Source of the DNA: Vanilla planifolia
Taxonomy: Eukaryota; Streptophyta; Magnoliopsida; Asparagales; Orchidaceae
DNA: 64,000 nucleotides
Reading direction: 5' to 3'
Assembly: GCA_023846275.1 (NCBI GenBank)
Contig: CM043875.1
Location: forward strand, 23,006,593 to 23,070,592
Shown here: piece by piece, positions 23,190 through 36,360 of the stretch
How the letters are laid out: each line of letters begins with the position of its first letter
Position numbering within the stretch: position 1 is the first letter of the stretch
The notes under the pieces: model-generated
Database searches by the model: none
Told to the model about the DNA's origin: nothing
Seen by the model: the letters and a program-made list of their open reading frames with translations, nothing else
Translations under genes and position numbers: made by a program

Positions 23190-24350
23190 TTCTAGTGTAT
23201 GCATTCGAATGTGAATGTGTCGACATCGTTTATGATATATCCATCATTCAGGTGTGATCTTCACTTTAATTAAGGTTGAGTATGCAAAGTTGGTCATACA
23301 AGGGATTGGCCATGTACGACCGTTGTTTGATCTTTGAGAGTTGAGTTTCTCTTGTATTGTATGAGTGTGAAACCTACTTCATACAAATACGTTTATTTTT
23401 TCTCAGAATTTGAGATTAGTATTAGTCAGACATTTAAAATTTCTATATCGTATTAATATATTGTATTCTATTATAAGTGAATCAGCAAATGCTATATATT
23501 GTATAGTATGAAATCTTGATGCCGTAGCTGTATATTTGAGTGAGAAATCTTATAAACATGCTATAGTACGTATTAATACAATTATTATATCGTATTAGTA
23601 CTATTTCATTCTGTTAATGTTTTGTACATTGTATAAGTATGAATTATTTGTTTTGTAATTATACGTTCATTAATAGACTTGTTTACTACATTGTGCGAGT
23701 GTAATATTTGTATCATATGATTACGTGAACCAATATATATAATTCTTTCATGTACCAGGATGATTAACATATTAGACTTACATGTAATATTAATTATAAA
23801 AACCTAAATTTGGTATCGTATTTACCATAGTAATATCGTAGCAGTACGATCATATTATAAATGTTTTCATAGTTGTATAAAAATGATTTAAATGTTAAAC
23901 AATTACTATGGTCTTGTTAGCAATATTCATTGTACAATTACGATGATGTGTTTCATATGAGAATAATTAGTATTTTAGTCAGGTTAAACTAAGTAGCATA
24001 CAATCACAACGTTCGACATTTTTATGAGAGTATAATTTTTGCAAAAATATATATCGTATAGTGGTGATCTATCTTTAGACTAGTACAATCATAAATATAT
24101 ACTATTTTGTGCTAGTACAATCTGTGCGATCATCTGATATGATTAAATATCAAAACTTAAGCGTTGTTTATTACACTGGAGTTGTAAAGCATGAGAGCTA
24201 TCTCAAACTTGTACGATATATTGTTTCAAACTTGTCGACATTAATCATATCGTTTGATTGTTGGGATGATCATTATACTGATCTTATCTCCATGATACAA
24301 TGTCCTCAACGTACTAATATGATTGAAATAGTGAGCGTAACAAATTGTTA
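23190..24350 (+). repeat. Unclassified CpG-rich, TGTAC/CGTA-rich repeat, copy 2
   Basis: Opposite in orientation to the copy at 5.44-6.53 kb. It has the same vocabulary (CGTATTA, GTACGAT, ATCGTA) and ordered anchors TACGACCGTTGTTTG (about 23.31 kb), GAGAGTTGAG, TCTCAGAATTT (about 23.4 kb) and CTATTATAA. The plus-strand frame 24109-24351 lies at its end and shows no known motif. Confidence 0.5.
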
Positions 24351-25194
24351 GAGTTTTTTGATAATGAAATTTTAGTCATATTTTTTTTATTTACATCTGT
24401 TTTACTCACGTATAAATAAGCATAGAATATAAGAAAAAATCAATGATGTTTTAACTTGTAATATCTTAACCAATCAATTTACTTAGTAATATTCGCAATT
24501 TACAGTTGAAGCATTGGAATTCACTTGCAACATCATTCTAAGTTCAGTTTATATTTTATTTTTACTTAATACATATTGGTAATATCTTATCTCACCCATT
24601 TAACAATTGTGTCATGTTTTTTTTTGTTGTTGAAGGATTGAGATTTAAATTGTTGTACAAACTATTTTAAATGTTATATATCTTGATATTTTAGCTATTG
24701 TGATTGTACTAAGCAGTTGGCTTGTAAGTGGTTGTGCAACCTATTTGTAAGCTCGGTGGAGAGTTGTTGTGTGCAGCCAGGTTGGGCTGTCATTGTGAGC
24801 TTGATAGAGTTGTGTTTAATCAAGTTATTCAAGTTTTGTGAGGGTTTTAAGCCTATTTGCTAGTTATGTAAATATTATTTGGAGTAGTGGAAGCCTGGTT
24901 AGGTCAATCGGGAGTGGATGTAGGCAAAGGTTTTGTCGAATTATTTGAAATCTTGTATGTTTGTTGCCTTATATGTTCATTTATTTTATTACTTGTCTTT
25001 ACATTTTTCAGTTTAATTCATAATTAATGACAAAGTATTTGAAAAAATAAAAGAGGATGAGTTAAAAGTATTGTTTGTTTACCTCAAATACAGTAATGCT
25101 TGATTAACATTAAGTTGCAAGAAATAAAATATTGAACTCAAGGAAAAATTCTTTGCAAGTAATCTAAATAATCAAAAGGGTAATATCACTATTA

Positions 25195-25440
25195 GACATT
25201 ATTTCTGTTGACGCATTACGTTTATCCAATATGTTTTGGCTTGCAAGTTTTACTATGAAGCCTATATATCATTCATCCAACATAAACTATCACTGGAAAT
25301 AATTATTCAAGTCTAATAGCCAATCAATGAAGATCTTCAGCTCAAGTCTCTCATCAAAGATGGGCACATCTATTTTCACTGTTTTAGTGACCCCTTTGTT
25401 CAGTTTTTTATCTTATTCATGCCCTTCGATTGGATAGCCT
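25195..25440 (-). mobile_element. Second, partial copy of the intronic gypsy element
   Basis: Resembles 21.04-21.25 kb in the same orientation. Shared words are GAAGCCTATATAT, GAAATAATTATTCA, GTCTAATAGC, AAGATCTTCAG and TCAAGTCTC. Only about 250 bases survive, and it ends about 430 bases before the splice acceptor. Confidence 0.75.
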
Positions 25441-25867
25441 GTATGCGATAACTTGTAAAAGTGGCTTTGGCAGTCAGTTTGATCTTCTCACCAATGTGTC
25501 CTCTTTCTTCTAAGATAACTAATAGAATAAGTCCTCGTTCCGCATCAAGATAAGGGATGAGGATCTGATGCGAGTCATGGCTCCTTCCATGTTATAATTC
25601 TTTAGAAAACCCGTTTTTTTGCTATTTTTTATTTATATCAAGCCGGAATCAGTAATGCTACTGAGCTTTTTCTGAACCTGCCTGCATGTTTCCTTATAAG
25701 TTCTTTCTCTACTGTTTGTGGTGCTCCATAAGTGTGATAAGTCAAGCGTGATCAGCTCTATATACATGCTATCAAATACAGCTTGAATTGTTCAATTTCT
25801 TTTATCTGATGTACAAATTTGGAAATTTCTTTTGGTCTGAAAAATGCTCTTATGATCCATCTTTCAG

Positions 25868-26496
25868 AGCTTGAGATTGAATCCACCAAAAACAATGAAA
25901 CTGAGGACCCCGGGCGTGTCATCTCCCCACAAGAGGCCTGCAACAGGATAGCAGAAGTGGTCCAGGAAGCAGTGAGGAAAATGGAGATGGTTGCTGAAGA
26001 GAAGCTGCGCCTACTTAAGAGAGCTCGCATGGCAGTTGAGGCATGCGACCGTGAGCTGGAGGATAAGGCCAGAGAGGTCACGGAACTGAAACTGGAGAGG
26101 CAGAGGAAGAAGCAACAGGTGGAGGAGCTTGAGAGCATTGTCAGACTCAAGCAAGCCGAGGCTGAGATGTTCCAGCTCAAGGCCACCGAAGCCAGGCAGG
26201 AGGCAGAGAGGATGCAAAGCATAGCTCTCGCTAAGAATGAGAAGGCAGAGCAAGACTATGCCAGCATGTATCTAAAGCGGCGCTTGGATGAGGCTGAAGC
26301 AGAAAAGCAATTCCTCTTTGAGAAGATAAAGCTGCAGGAGAGCCAAAGAGCCATGCAGGGTAACAACAATGGAGGAGGCAGCAGTGTCGGTGCAGGCAGC
26401 GATCCCTCGCAGATGCTGATGCTGAGCAAAATCCAGGACCTGTTAAAGAATGTGTACAACGTGACTCCAAAAGCCGACGGCCAGCTTCAGAAATGA
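25868..26496 (+). CDS. OBE1: OBERON1/2-like protein, coding exon 2 (residues 382-590, coiled coil, stop)
   Basis: Last coding exon, ending at TGA 26494-26496. The acceptor is CTTTCAG|AG at 25866-25867; the split codon G|AG restores Glu382, giving ...LLLIFQ-ELEIEST, which matches the exon join in OBE1/2 proteins. The segment ISPQEACNRIAEVVQE (from about residue 401) is a strong family signature. A long charged coiled coil follows to about residue 550, with KKQQVEELESIVRLKQAEAE and the EAEKQFLFEKIK heptad region; in the family this part mediates dimerisation and partner binding. The tail has a Gly/Asn/Ser-rich linker, then MLMLSKIQDLLKNVYNV. GC content is visibly higher than in the flanks and the frame is unbroken, so it looks under selection. 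The opposite-strand frames here are shadows. Confidence 0.96.
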
Positions 26497-29400
26497 ACAA
26501 AACTGAGCTCTTTGTAATGTGTCATCGTTGCATAAAACTGTGTTTGTATTGTAGATCTTATTGTTGCTAGTTTATGTGTACTTTGCGGTGAATGTGATTC
26601 TGATCGACGGCTTAACGGTTTACTCCTATACTTTGTCGAGATTTTTTTTCTCTTTAAAATGTAGCACTTATTGCTATAGTTAAGTCCAAGCCCTCAACCT
26701 GCAGTCTCGAAATTCAATTTTCAGGCCATGCGTTGAAACTACATTAGTGATTTTTGGATCATATTGTGGAAACAACAAATCTTAAAAAATTCCAAATTAT
26801 TTTTCGTATTTTTTTTAAGTTTTTGAAAAACACCCTAAATTGTGGGGGCAAGTTTTAGTGGATAGAGGAGAACGGACTTCCCTTCATCTTTTAGGTAAAC
26901 AAATCTTTTTTTATTTATTTATTTATTTTTTTTTTTGACTAACCACATTACAAAAAATAAGCTTATTACTCTATTCTCTATTAAATGTTAGAATTATTAT
27001 ACTATTTTATATTCTTAAAATAATTTTAAAGAATAAACGTTTGATTCTTAATTTTTTTTAAAGTTTATCATGTGAAACTTCTACAATGATTTTCTCTTCA
27101 TATGTTAGAAGACATCGTCGCTTTCTTTTTATTACGACCGAGTTGGTTGATAGATTGAAAAATCATTCCCTCATATCCAAGTTCTTTTTCTTTTGGTATT
27201 TTAAAATTAAACATAGCTTGCTACGAGATTTTAGCATTGCTGGTTCTTCTAAATAACCCAGCTTTTCAATAAGCAATTTTTATGATTTATACGATCTGTT
27301 GCATGTCTTAATCCTATTGTTGTTTCTAAATGAATGTGTATGCCTTTCCAAATTCATGTATTTCTGCATTATATTTAATATAAGTTCATTAGATTTATTT
27401 TTCCATTTAAACTTTTTTTTGACAATTCATGTATTTCCCTACAATTTAAGAATGGAACACCCCGTCTGGATGGTCATATTGTGCGATTTAACTATTTGCC
27501 AACGACTCGGTTCTTTTCACACTTGAAACAAAGTGTGCTACTAACCTAAGTAGTATACAATTTCAAATAATATGAAATTATGTCACTACAAGAATAAAAC
27601 AAAACAATGATGACTTAAATACTCATTCTTATGAGTTGCTAGATATAATAAATTCGCTCTTGATGTATGATCATTTTTATATTTTTTTTTCATTTGTGGG
27701 TTTCATAGGCTTTTCCTTATTTTGTTATAATATTTTTAAAATTTTCTTTTTCTTATTTTCATATTGGTATAAATTCTCAATTAATTATCGCACCCTTTTC
27801 AATGAGGTCACGAAGAAGAAATCACAACTTGTATGTGATGATAGCCATTAATAATTTATGATAATATGTCCAAACAGATACAAGTTTATCGTCAAATATC
27901 TCTTCTATTAAGAAGACCCCTAAATCATGAAGCTTATCCAGAAGATGCTTTTGATTTACATTTGTCTTTTGGAAAGAGTTGCTAAATCAAGTTCTTGTTT
28001 AGGTGAAGCAGTATGTATGATTGCTTTACCGAACAAAACCAACAAAATAGTTCAAAAGAAAAGTGTCATGTATCTTTGTAATGGATCATTAGTCATCTTT
28101 GACCCAAACTAATGTAAAGGTTTTGGGTAAGTAGGAGAAAAATAAAGGTAATCATTAATCTTTTCTTACCAAAAGGAAAATAAAAGTTCAGAAGAAAAAA
28201 TTGCATCTATGTATAATTGGGATCATCAATCATTATAGTTTAAAGTTAACGTCAATGCATTAATGTCATATCATAGCCCGAGCTAATGTAGACATGATTA
28301 TGGAGAAAAACAAACTTTTTTATTTATCATTTCATATTACTTTTCATTTTTCATTTTTCATTTGTTGACATCTTATATCATACTTTTCTATTCTTTTTTT
28401 GTTATATATCAACTTTTCATCACATGTAATTATTTTTCATACTTTCAACTCAATTGACTTGCATGTCATATGCTATTCTATATTTTAAAATCACCACATT
28501 TATGTCATGGCTTTTCTCAAGTTAAATTTTGTACGTGAACCACATTATAGTATTGTGCCAATATCAAGTGTAATATGAAAAAGAATGACTATCATACTAA
28601 AAAAATTACACAAAATAATATGTCTAACATAAATGTTTTTGCAACTTAAATCATGAATAGGTATAGCATATAGTATTTCATTCATCTTGATGTTATAAGT
28701 GCTTCCACAACATATATGATATAACATATACACTACAAAAATTGTAATATTGCATTTTTTAAATAAAGCAAAACATTATTTATATGTTTTAAATTACAAA
28801 ATGAATATCAAAATCATTGCATATTATATAGGATTTTTTCTACATCAAAGTGCAAAAATATTTTCCTTGAGATTTTACTTCAAAAAAATTCATCAAAATT
28901 TTATTTTCTCAAAAATACTAAACATGTAAAAAATCTCATGTCTTTTATATATTAAGTTTTTTCCTTTTTTAAAATTCTATTCAATCCATCCTTTTTTTTT
29001 CAAACATTTTTGCTAATTAGGTGATTCATTTGAGGAAATGAATTATCTAATCTCTTTATATACATATAACATGTCTAAAAGGGCTCATGGACCATTTGAT
29101 TGCCACAATTGGATAGTCCATTGGTTGCTTTGAGAGGATCATGCATAATCAAACCATTCGAATGATGTTTGATAATGTTCAAATGATCCTTCAATATAGA
29201 GATTGAACCATTTGATTATTTGAAATCCAATAAATTAATGCTTGAATGAAACTCTTTCATCACCTTCATTTTAAATGTAAATGCATTCACATCAAATTTT
29301 GAAAAAGCTACATTGAAGAAGATCTAGGGATATGCTAAGCTATGGTGCTAGTTTTCACTAAAACATGACTTTCACTATCCTTCACACAACTCACTTTCTC

Positions 29401-29523
29401 TCCTTTCATTGATTTTTATTTTATTTCACAAGAACCTTTCTCATACACAACTTCAAAATGATAGACTCAAGATAGTGATGGCATTCTTGGAAATAAATGC
29501 CTTTCATCTTTTTCTTTTTCTTC
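26497..29523. other. 3' flank of the OBERON gene; AT-rich, no gene
   Basis: The 3' UTR must begin at 26497. TTTGTAATG (26511-26519) and ACATAAA-like words are weak candidate processing signals, but no canonical AATAAA lies close to the stop. The remainder is T-rich with no recognised domain on either strand. A GATCATTAGTCATC-type motif recurs near 28.08 and 28.22 kb. Confidence 0.45.
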
Positions 29524-29610
29524 CTTATTCCTTATCACATTTTCTCTCTTCTCCTTTACTTCTTTTTTTGCTCTCTTTCTTTCTTCTTTTTCTTCTCTTT
29601 CCATTTCTTT

Positions 29611-29690
29611 TTCTCTCTCTCTCTCTCACACACACACACATACACTCATATATATACATACATACACTTACACACATACACACATATTTA
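29611..29690 (+). repeat. Compound microsatellite (TC)n(CA)n plus degenerate TACA/CACATA
   Basis: TC dinucleotides run from about 29611 to 29627, CA from 29626 to 29640, then degenerate ATAC/CACA words to about 29690. The preceding 100 bases are pyrimidine-rich. The overlapping open frames on both strands are repeat artefacts. Confidence 0.95.
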
Positions 29691-32600
29691 TTTTCTCCCT
29701 TATGCATCAATATCATGCACGACCATACAAGGGATGGTCATTTGACTTAAGATGGCTCAATTTCCAAAGTGAAATCAATTTTGGAGGAGCAAATGTCATC
29801 TATCACAATGATAACATTGCTATTAAACAAATAACAATGAGTAGTTTCTAATGTAACAAATATATTTGGAACCAAATGAGTTTTATTTTTCAACATATTA
29901 TTAACATGTATAAATTTGACTTCTCTGTATTTAACTTCAATAAAATCTAATTTTACAAAATTATAATTTTTCAATTTATCTCATTACTATTTCAATTACC
30001 TTTATTTCATAGAATAATTGTAATAATATAATATTATTTAATGATAAACTCATAATATTAGTTTAGTTTTCAATTAAGATTTTGGAAGGTCAAATGACAT
30101 TCAACTTCTATGATCACATGACTTGGACTCATTATAATAAACACTACCTACTACCTTCAACACTTTTGATATTAGGACTATTTTTGCTTTAATTACATAA
30201 TTTTAAGAACAATTTTCTTTAAATAAAAATATTTTTTCATTTAATTATATATTTCTTAATTTTCAATGATTGCATAGCTTCCAAAGGTATCCCATTGCAA
30301 AAGAAACTATATGTTATACTCATCTTGGTGAGTACTTCTTAATGCCCAAGAATTTTAAATTCCATTTTATTCAAAATTCTCCCAAAAAAATAAAAATTAC
30401 ATTTTTATTATGAAGACTACTTTATAAGCATAAATAAATTTATTTATTTCTTAAAAATAAAAATTATTTTATATGAAAAATATAGCTAAGTTGTTTTAGG
30501 CAAATGACATTAAAATTTTCAACACCTTATAAAAAGTTTGGTCTCAATTTTATTAAAATAATTTAGTAATTTCTTCTACATCTCACATATTGATTGCTAG
30601 TTATTATTACTCCAAGGTAGCATACTCAACTATACTTATGACTCACGTGATCTCATTTTCCAAATCACAATTTGATTAAGTCTACTTAGTGATGCTAACT
30701 CAAATAAACTATTTATTTTGTGAATAAATATACTTTTCAATATGATAACAAGTACATCCTTCATAATATCCCTTTCAAATCTTAATTAATTATTATTAGA
30801 ATAGATTTTCTAATTTTGTAATTCTACTTTGGGCATGTTGTACTATACCCAAGGAATGAAATCAACTTCAAGGATTTAACTAATTTATAATCTAAATGTC
30901 TCAATAAAGTCTTGATAGATTCTTCAAAACACAATCTCAACTTTGCTAACTATTACTAATGCAAAAGTCTTGGTCAACTCCATTTCTTTTCTAATACCAG
31001 TAAAACCATTGTGAAGCTTTGTACCCTTTCCATATTAACTTGGACCTTTGGTTGCAAAGATTAATGACTACTAAATCTACTAATCCAAAATTTTATCTAT
31101 AATGCTCCTTTATAACCACCACTTTCTCTTGTATAAAAAAACTCACTTTTAATACATCCTTAATTTGAATGCACAATTAATAAGGATTCATCAAGAAAAA
31201 AACAACTAAATTGACAGCTTGGACGAAATGATTTTAAGATAAGCATAAAAGGTTCAAAAAATGATCTACAATGATTATCGATATCACTTAGATGCTAGAA
31301 AACACAAATGTGCAAGAAGAGTATTAATGTCCTTTGGAAAAATGCATGAATAATTTCCATGATTGAGGGAAGGTTGACCTTATTGTCAAGGTGGAACCAT
31401 GAGAGAAGATTGATTTGAACTTGTTAGCATTGACCTCACCAATACCAAAACTCTCACATTTTTAGAGGTGTCTTCAATTAATTTAGTCTATAATAGATGC
31501 CCCAAATTTTTATGAGAATAGTGAAGTCCTTTCTTACTAATTTAGTATTTATTCCAAAATCTTTTTACTACATTCCTATCACTAGAGTTTACTTTATGAC
31601 AATAAACTAAAGCCATTAAACTATTGACCTTCTAAACCTTCATTAGTAATAGTTTGTTTTAGAGTAGAGTACTCCTTTACAAGGACATTACACTCTTTTT
31701 AGCATTTTTTATGTTTAAAAGGCTACTTTTGTTCAATTACTCAAGTGACTTTCAATAGGTCCAAATACATTTTGCATTTTAGCAGTGTCAAAATCTTATC
31801 AAATTTAAAGAAATTTTGATCTCTGGTTTGACACAATTTATAGAGTATAACTAAATAATACTGAGAATCTTGTTTCATACTTGTTTTCTAAAGTATTTTG
31901 TTGAATTAATGTATTGTTCTCTTCTCTTATGTTTTGTCCCTTACTGATGTTGATATATACTATTCTTTAAAAGCCTAAAAAACTTATCCACAAGATGTTT
32001 AACTTTTTGTACTTACACTAAGCTTTGCTAACACCACTTCACTAGTTGGCTGAATTTTCCAACATCAAAGTCATAAGGGTCACTCTTATGCTATTGGCAT
32101 ATCCTTTCTATATGCTCTAAACAATCCTTTGCTACAATTAGATTAGTTGTGCTAGATAATTTTTTAAGATGCAACTTCAGGAAAACATTGTAGTTTTATC
32201 TAACTTGACCCTACAAAAGAGCAACAGCTATACAACTCATCATCTTAATAAATGTGGTGAATGCTTTCATTAATTCTTATATTTATTTGTTGATGATTTA
32301 CTCCTTGACTACCATGTTGAAAGCTTGTCCTACCTTTTATGTTTTGTCTATTTGTGCCATTTTGTGAAGAGTTTTCATTTTCATTTATGATATTTTTTGA
32401 ATAGTTATTTCACCATTTTTGTTTTTCTTTTTGAAGAAAAGAGAATAGAAATCTAATTCCTATAATATTGTAAGTATTTTCATATATATAAATTTAATAA
32501 TTCAAATGGAGTCTCCCTTTTTAATTCATTTTTATAGAGATTGTTTCTCATATATGGAACCTTATCACACTCGAGATAAAATATGCATTATGCAACATCA

Positions 32601-34200
32601 CAAATGCACTACACAACCATTATATGAAAATCTACCCAAATTTCACCTTTGAAAAATCATTAAAGAATTTAAACAACTTTGTTATTCTAACTTATTGCAT
32701 CTTAACTAAGTAAAATTTTGGTTAGAATAATTTTCCAAAAATACTTCCATTTAAAATTTATTTTTATTCATTACACTTTTCTCGTTCTTATCTTTTGCAT
32801 GTTCAAAATCTTTTTTATATTACATTGAGCAAGAAATGGTGGTGAACACTGCTTTATGCCTAACTATTTGATACACAAGTAGTATTTTCTTTTTTTATTT
32901 TCTCTAATTTTCAAAATTTTTTTTTTTTCTGAAATATTATTTTTAATGTTGTTAACCTCACACAATAAATGTTTTGCTAAAAATAACTTTTCATAGTGAC
33001 ATCTAAATTTGTCATAATATGTCATTATATATGCATTCATTATGCTATAATCAAGTATGATATTGTTGCAAAAGAAATAAATATTTTATAGATTTTTCAT
33101 TACCAATAATTCTATCATATGTTATCAATATTTTCTCGTGCTCAGAGTTATATATATCTCAACTCATCTTACATTCTACTACTTGGCTACAAATGTGCCT
33201 ACTTATGGTCAAATTTTCAAGATAAGTTATCAAAAAATCAGTAAACAATTCCAAAAAATAGGTTAGTATGTAAAAATAATATTTCAAAATAAGTGTAAAC
33301 ATGTATAAAGCAAGATGATGTTAGAGACAATAAAAACTGTTGAATCTTATGCACTTGTTAAATGCCAAGGCTCGCCCTCAATTGTCTTATCATGATCTTT
33401 CTTATAGTATTTTCTTTGTAAATTTTAAGATTATTATTTCTTTGAAATATTCTTAAGACCTTTTTTTCTCATTTTGTTAAGAGATCCATTTCATAATTGA
33501 TCATTGCCTACAATGCTTTCAATAAATTCTCATACTAAGAATTGCTCCTTTTGTGCAATGTAGGTCATTAATCATCCATAAAAAGCAATGCAAAAGTTCA
33601 AGGTTAAAAATCACATTTTGTAATGATGATCATCAATCATTGATGACTAAAACAAAAGTGAGTTAAGGTCTAATAGTCACACACATTGTACAATGTTGAT
33701 CATTAGTCATCGATAATTGATGTAATGTAATCTCCAATTTTTTCATTGTTAATTTATATTCAAACTAATGTTATATTTTTCATTGATTTATTATTTATTG
33801 AGAACGAAAGGGTGGATTTGCCTCTTAACTAATCTAAATAATATGCTCAGCAATCTCTTGCAATCAATAAAACCTCCATGTTACATTTGGAGGATAATTG
33901 AAGGGGCAATTTTGTCCCAAGAATTCCACTTGATGACATCATAGATGGCTATTGCATTAAAGTAAATAAGACTCTATAGGAAGGGAGACATCACTCCTTG
34001 TTGGACATGGAAATTCCATCTTCTAAGAGAAAAGATATCATCCACATCACAATTTTAACAACAACCCAGACAAGCCTTAGAGGATCAAATGATAGAAGCT
34101 AGATTCCACTCAACATGGATGATGATTTTATCCTAGTTAAGCTTAAAAAGGGTTGACATAAGAAGAACCAAAATTAGGTAATATCCCCCTAATTCACAAG
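29691..34200. other. AT-rich repeat-derived DNA, no recognisable gene
   Basis: I scanned translations on both strands and saw no domain. Two related segments of about 75 bases at about 33.58-33.75 kb share GATCAT(C/T)A(A/G)TCAT words. The last few hundred bases (about 33.8-34.2 kb) may be the ORF1 end of the following LINE. Confidence 0.4.
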
Positions 34201-35429
34201 GAAAAAGTCAAAAGCCACCATTGAACCCTCGTTTCTTGTTGTTTAATGCATTATTATGGAATGTTCAAGGGATGATTGACAAAGAGGTTATAGCCCATCT
34301 AAACTGTTCTCATGTATACAAAAATTCTCTTTTGTTGCTTTATTTGAACCTTTTGCAGGTAGTAAGAAACTAAATTCTATGTGCTGATTGCTACAACTTA
34401 TTATGATTTTTTCAATTACAATAATAAAATAAGGTTATTTTGTCAAGATAAGTATTCCTATCATGTGAAAACCAATAAGGAATAATTTTTACATGTTATA
34501 ATTAGGTCAGATGAATGGGTTGCAAAAGTTGCTTATACCTTCATATATGTTAAATACTTTGTTACTGACTGATCTAAACACTATTTTGGCTTTTATGACA
34601 TCTTCATGGATTGTAGGCAAGGAGTTCAATGTAATTGCTACAATGAACAAGTATGAAGGAACTTCTTAATAAGATCTTGGCTCAATGGAGGATTTTTGGG
34701 ATACTATCTATCAATGTAATCTAATACATCTTCCTTTCTTAAGATCTTGCTTAACTTGTTCTAGAAAAAGGAGGGGTCACACTGATTAGAAAAGGCTTGA
34801 TTGGATATTATTGAATTATCATTGGTAAAATAATTACAATTGGGCTTGGAACATCATTTGTGTAAGACTCCCTTGGATTATTCTCTTTTATTATTATAAC
34901 CTATAGCTACAATAAAATCCTCTCCATGTCTTTTCAAATTCCAACATATGTTGATTAATCATGCTTCATTTCTTCATATAGTTAAGTAGAATTAGAACTA
35001 GTTGGTGGAGAGTAGTGTAATGTATATAGTGGCATATAATTGAAAAGGCTCAGGCAATGCCTTAAAGAGAGGAAGAGGTGACAATATGACATCTTCTAGA
35101 CTCTTCATGAGGTTGAAATGTGGGTTAGTGAGCTTGAAAGTATTTATGAACAATGTCAAATAGATAATGCCTAAGAGGAATTCAAAGTGGTGCAAAATCA
35201 CCTCAATTTGCTCTAAGGAATGAAAAAAATTTATGGAGACAAAAAGGTAGTTTGAAATGATAGTAAGAAGGAGACCAAAATTCTAATTTCTTTCATGCCT
35301 CAGTTAACATAGTAGGCTCAGAGTTAATAAATTTCAATTAATTAGCTTCAGGGTGATGATGAAATTGGAGAAGCAATTGGGAATTTTTATCAAAAATTAT
35401 TTTTTGAAGGCTTGTCTATTGGTTCATCT

Positions 35430-36360
35430 ATAATTTTAGGCTATATTCCCCCTCTCCTCACTAAAGATGATAATGTATGTTTATCAAGAGAATTAATGTT
35501 AGAGGAGCTCAAGCTAATTGTATTTTGTATTGATGTGAATAATGCCTTAAAACCTAATGGATTCACTAGATTATTTTTTTTACATTGTTGAGACATAATT
35601 AAATGTGACATTTACATGGCTGTGATAGATTTCATGATGGGCACTCTAATATAAAAAACTTTATCTAATTCCAACATTTTTTTGATTCCTAAAAAGAAGT
35701 ATCCAACCTCTTTCTCTAAATTTTGGTCAATTTATTTATGCACATGTATTGAAAAGATTTTTTCCAAGTTGCTTGCTCAAATTTTGTAAGAATTTCTTCA
35801 CAAATTTATCTCACCAAAACAGTTTAGTTTCATCAAGAAAAGAGATATTGAGGACAATCTATTAATTGCATAAGAGATGATTAAATCATTAAAAAAGCAA
35901 GGGTTCAAAACTGCATAATTAAAATTGGTATGAAGAATGCCTTTGATCATCCTTCTTGGAAATTTCTACTTGGCATATTGCTACAACTAAGATTCAATGG
36001 ATAGCTTATTCACCATATTATGAATATCTTTATTGCAGTTGGTTCTCAATTGTCATGAAAGATGGTTGTTGAGGATTTTTCTTATCTTCTAGGGGAAGCA
36101 AGGAAATCCATTATCCTCATTATTGTTCATTCGAACAATAGATTTTTTCAATTGAGGGCTTAATTAGTAGCACTAATGAGGAAAATCTATCACTTTGCTC
36201 TCCTTAAAGGTTTTCTTAATATTACAAATCTTTTCTTCATAGATGAGACCAGAAATCAATTCACAATATTGACAATTTCATTAAGTTGTTTCAAGTTAAA
36301 TCAGAGTTACTTGTTAATGATAAAAGAAGTCAATTTTTTTGCTCAAAACATTGTCCATTA
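35430..36360 (+). pseudogene. LINE reverse-transcriptase relic
   Basis: In order and across frames: LTKDDNVCLSRELMLEEL, KPNGFTRLFF (SPGPDGF...F), NSNIFLIPKKKYPTSFSKF (N.T.I.LIPK....P..F), EKIFSKLLAQIL, then ISPKQFSFIKKRDIEDNLL (S..Q.GF..GR.I.DN.L). Motif A and the catalytic YADD box are not intact. Confidence 0.8.

Larger units (their letters stand above)
16468..25867 (+). other. 9,400-base phase-1 intron of the OBERON-like gene
   Basis: Starts GTATTT at 16468 and ends ...ATCTTTCAG at 25867. Both sites are supported because the join restores the family protein without loss or gain of residues. The intron holds a minus-strand Ty3/gypsy relic (about 19.15-21.9 kb), a tandem pair of about 615-base units (21.93-23.17 kb), a CpG-rich repeat (23.19-24.35 kb) and a second gypsy scrap (25.19-25.44 kb). 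Reading on past the donor gives 33 extra codons before a stop at 16566-16568. Confidence 0.93.

Noticed and set aside
25758-26222. 154-codon minus-strand frame opposite OBERON exon 2
   Set aside because: The Ser/Leu-rich product is the mirror of a Glu/Lys/Ala-rich coiled coil; its end runs into intron sequence.
29409-29750. Open frames on both strands at 29.4-29.75 kb
   Set aside because: They are produced by pyrimidine-rich and (TC)n(CA)n simple repeats, giving Ser/Leu/Phe and Thr/His runs or their Arg/Glu/Lys mirror.
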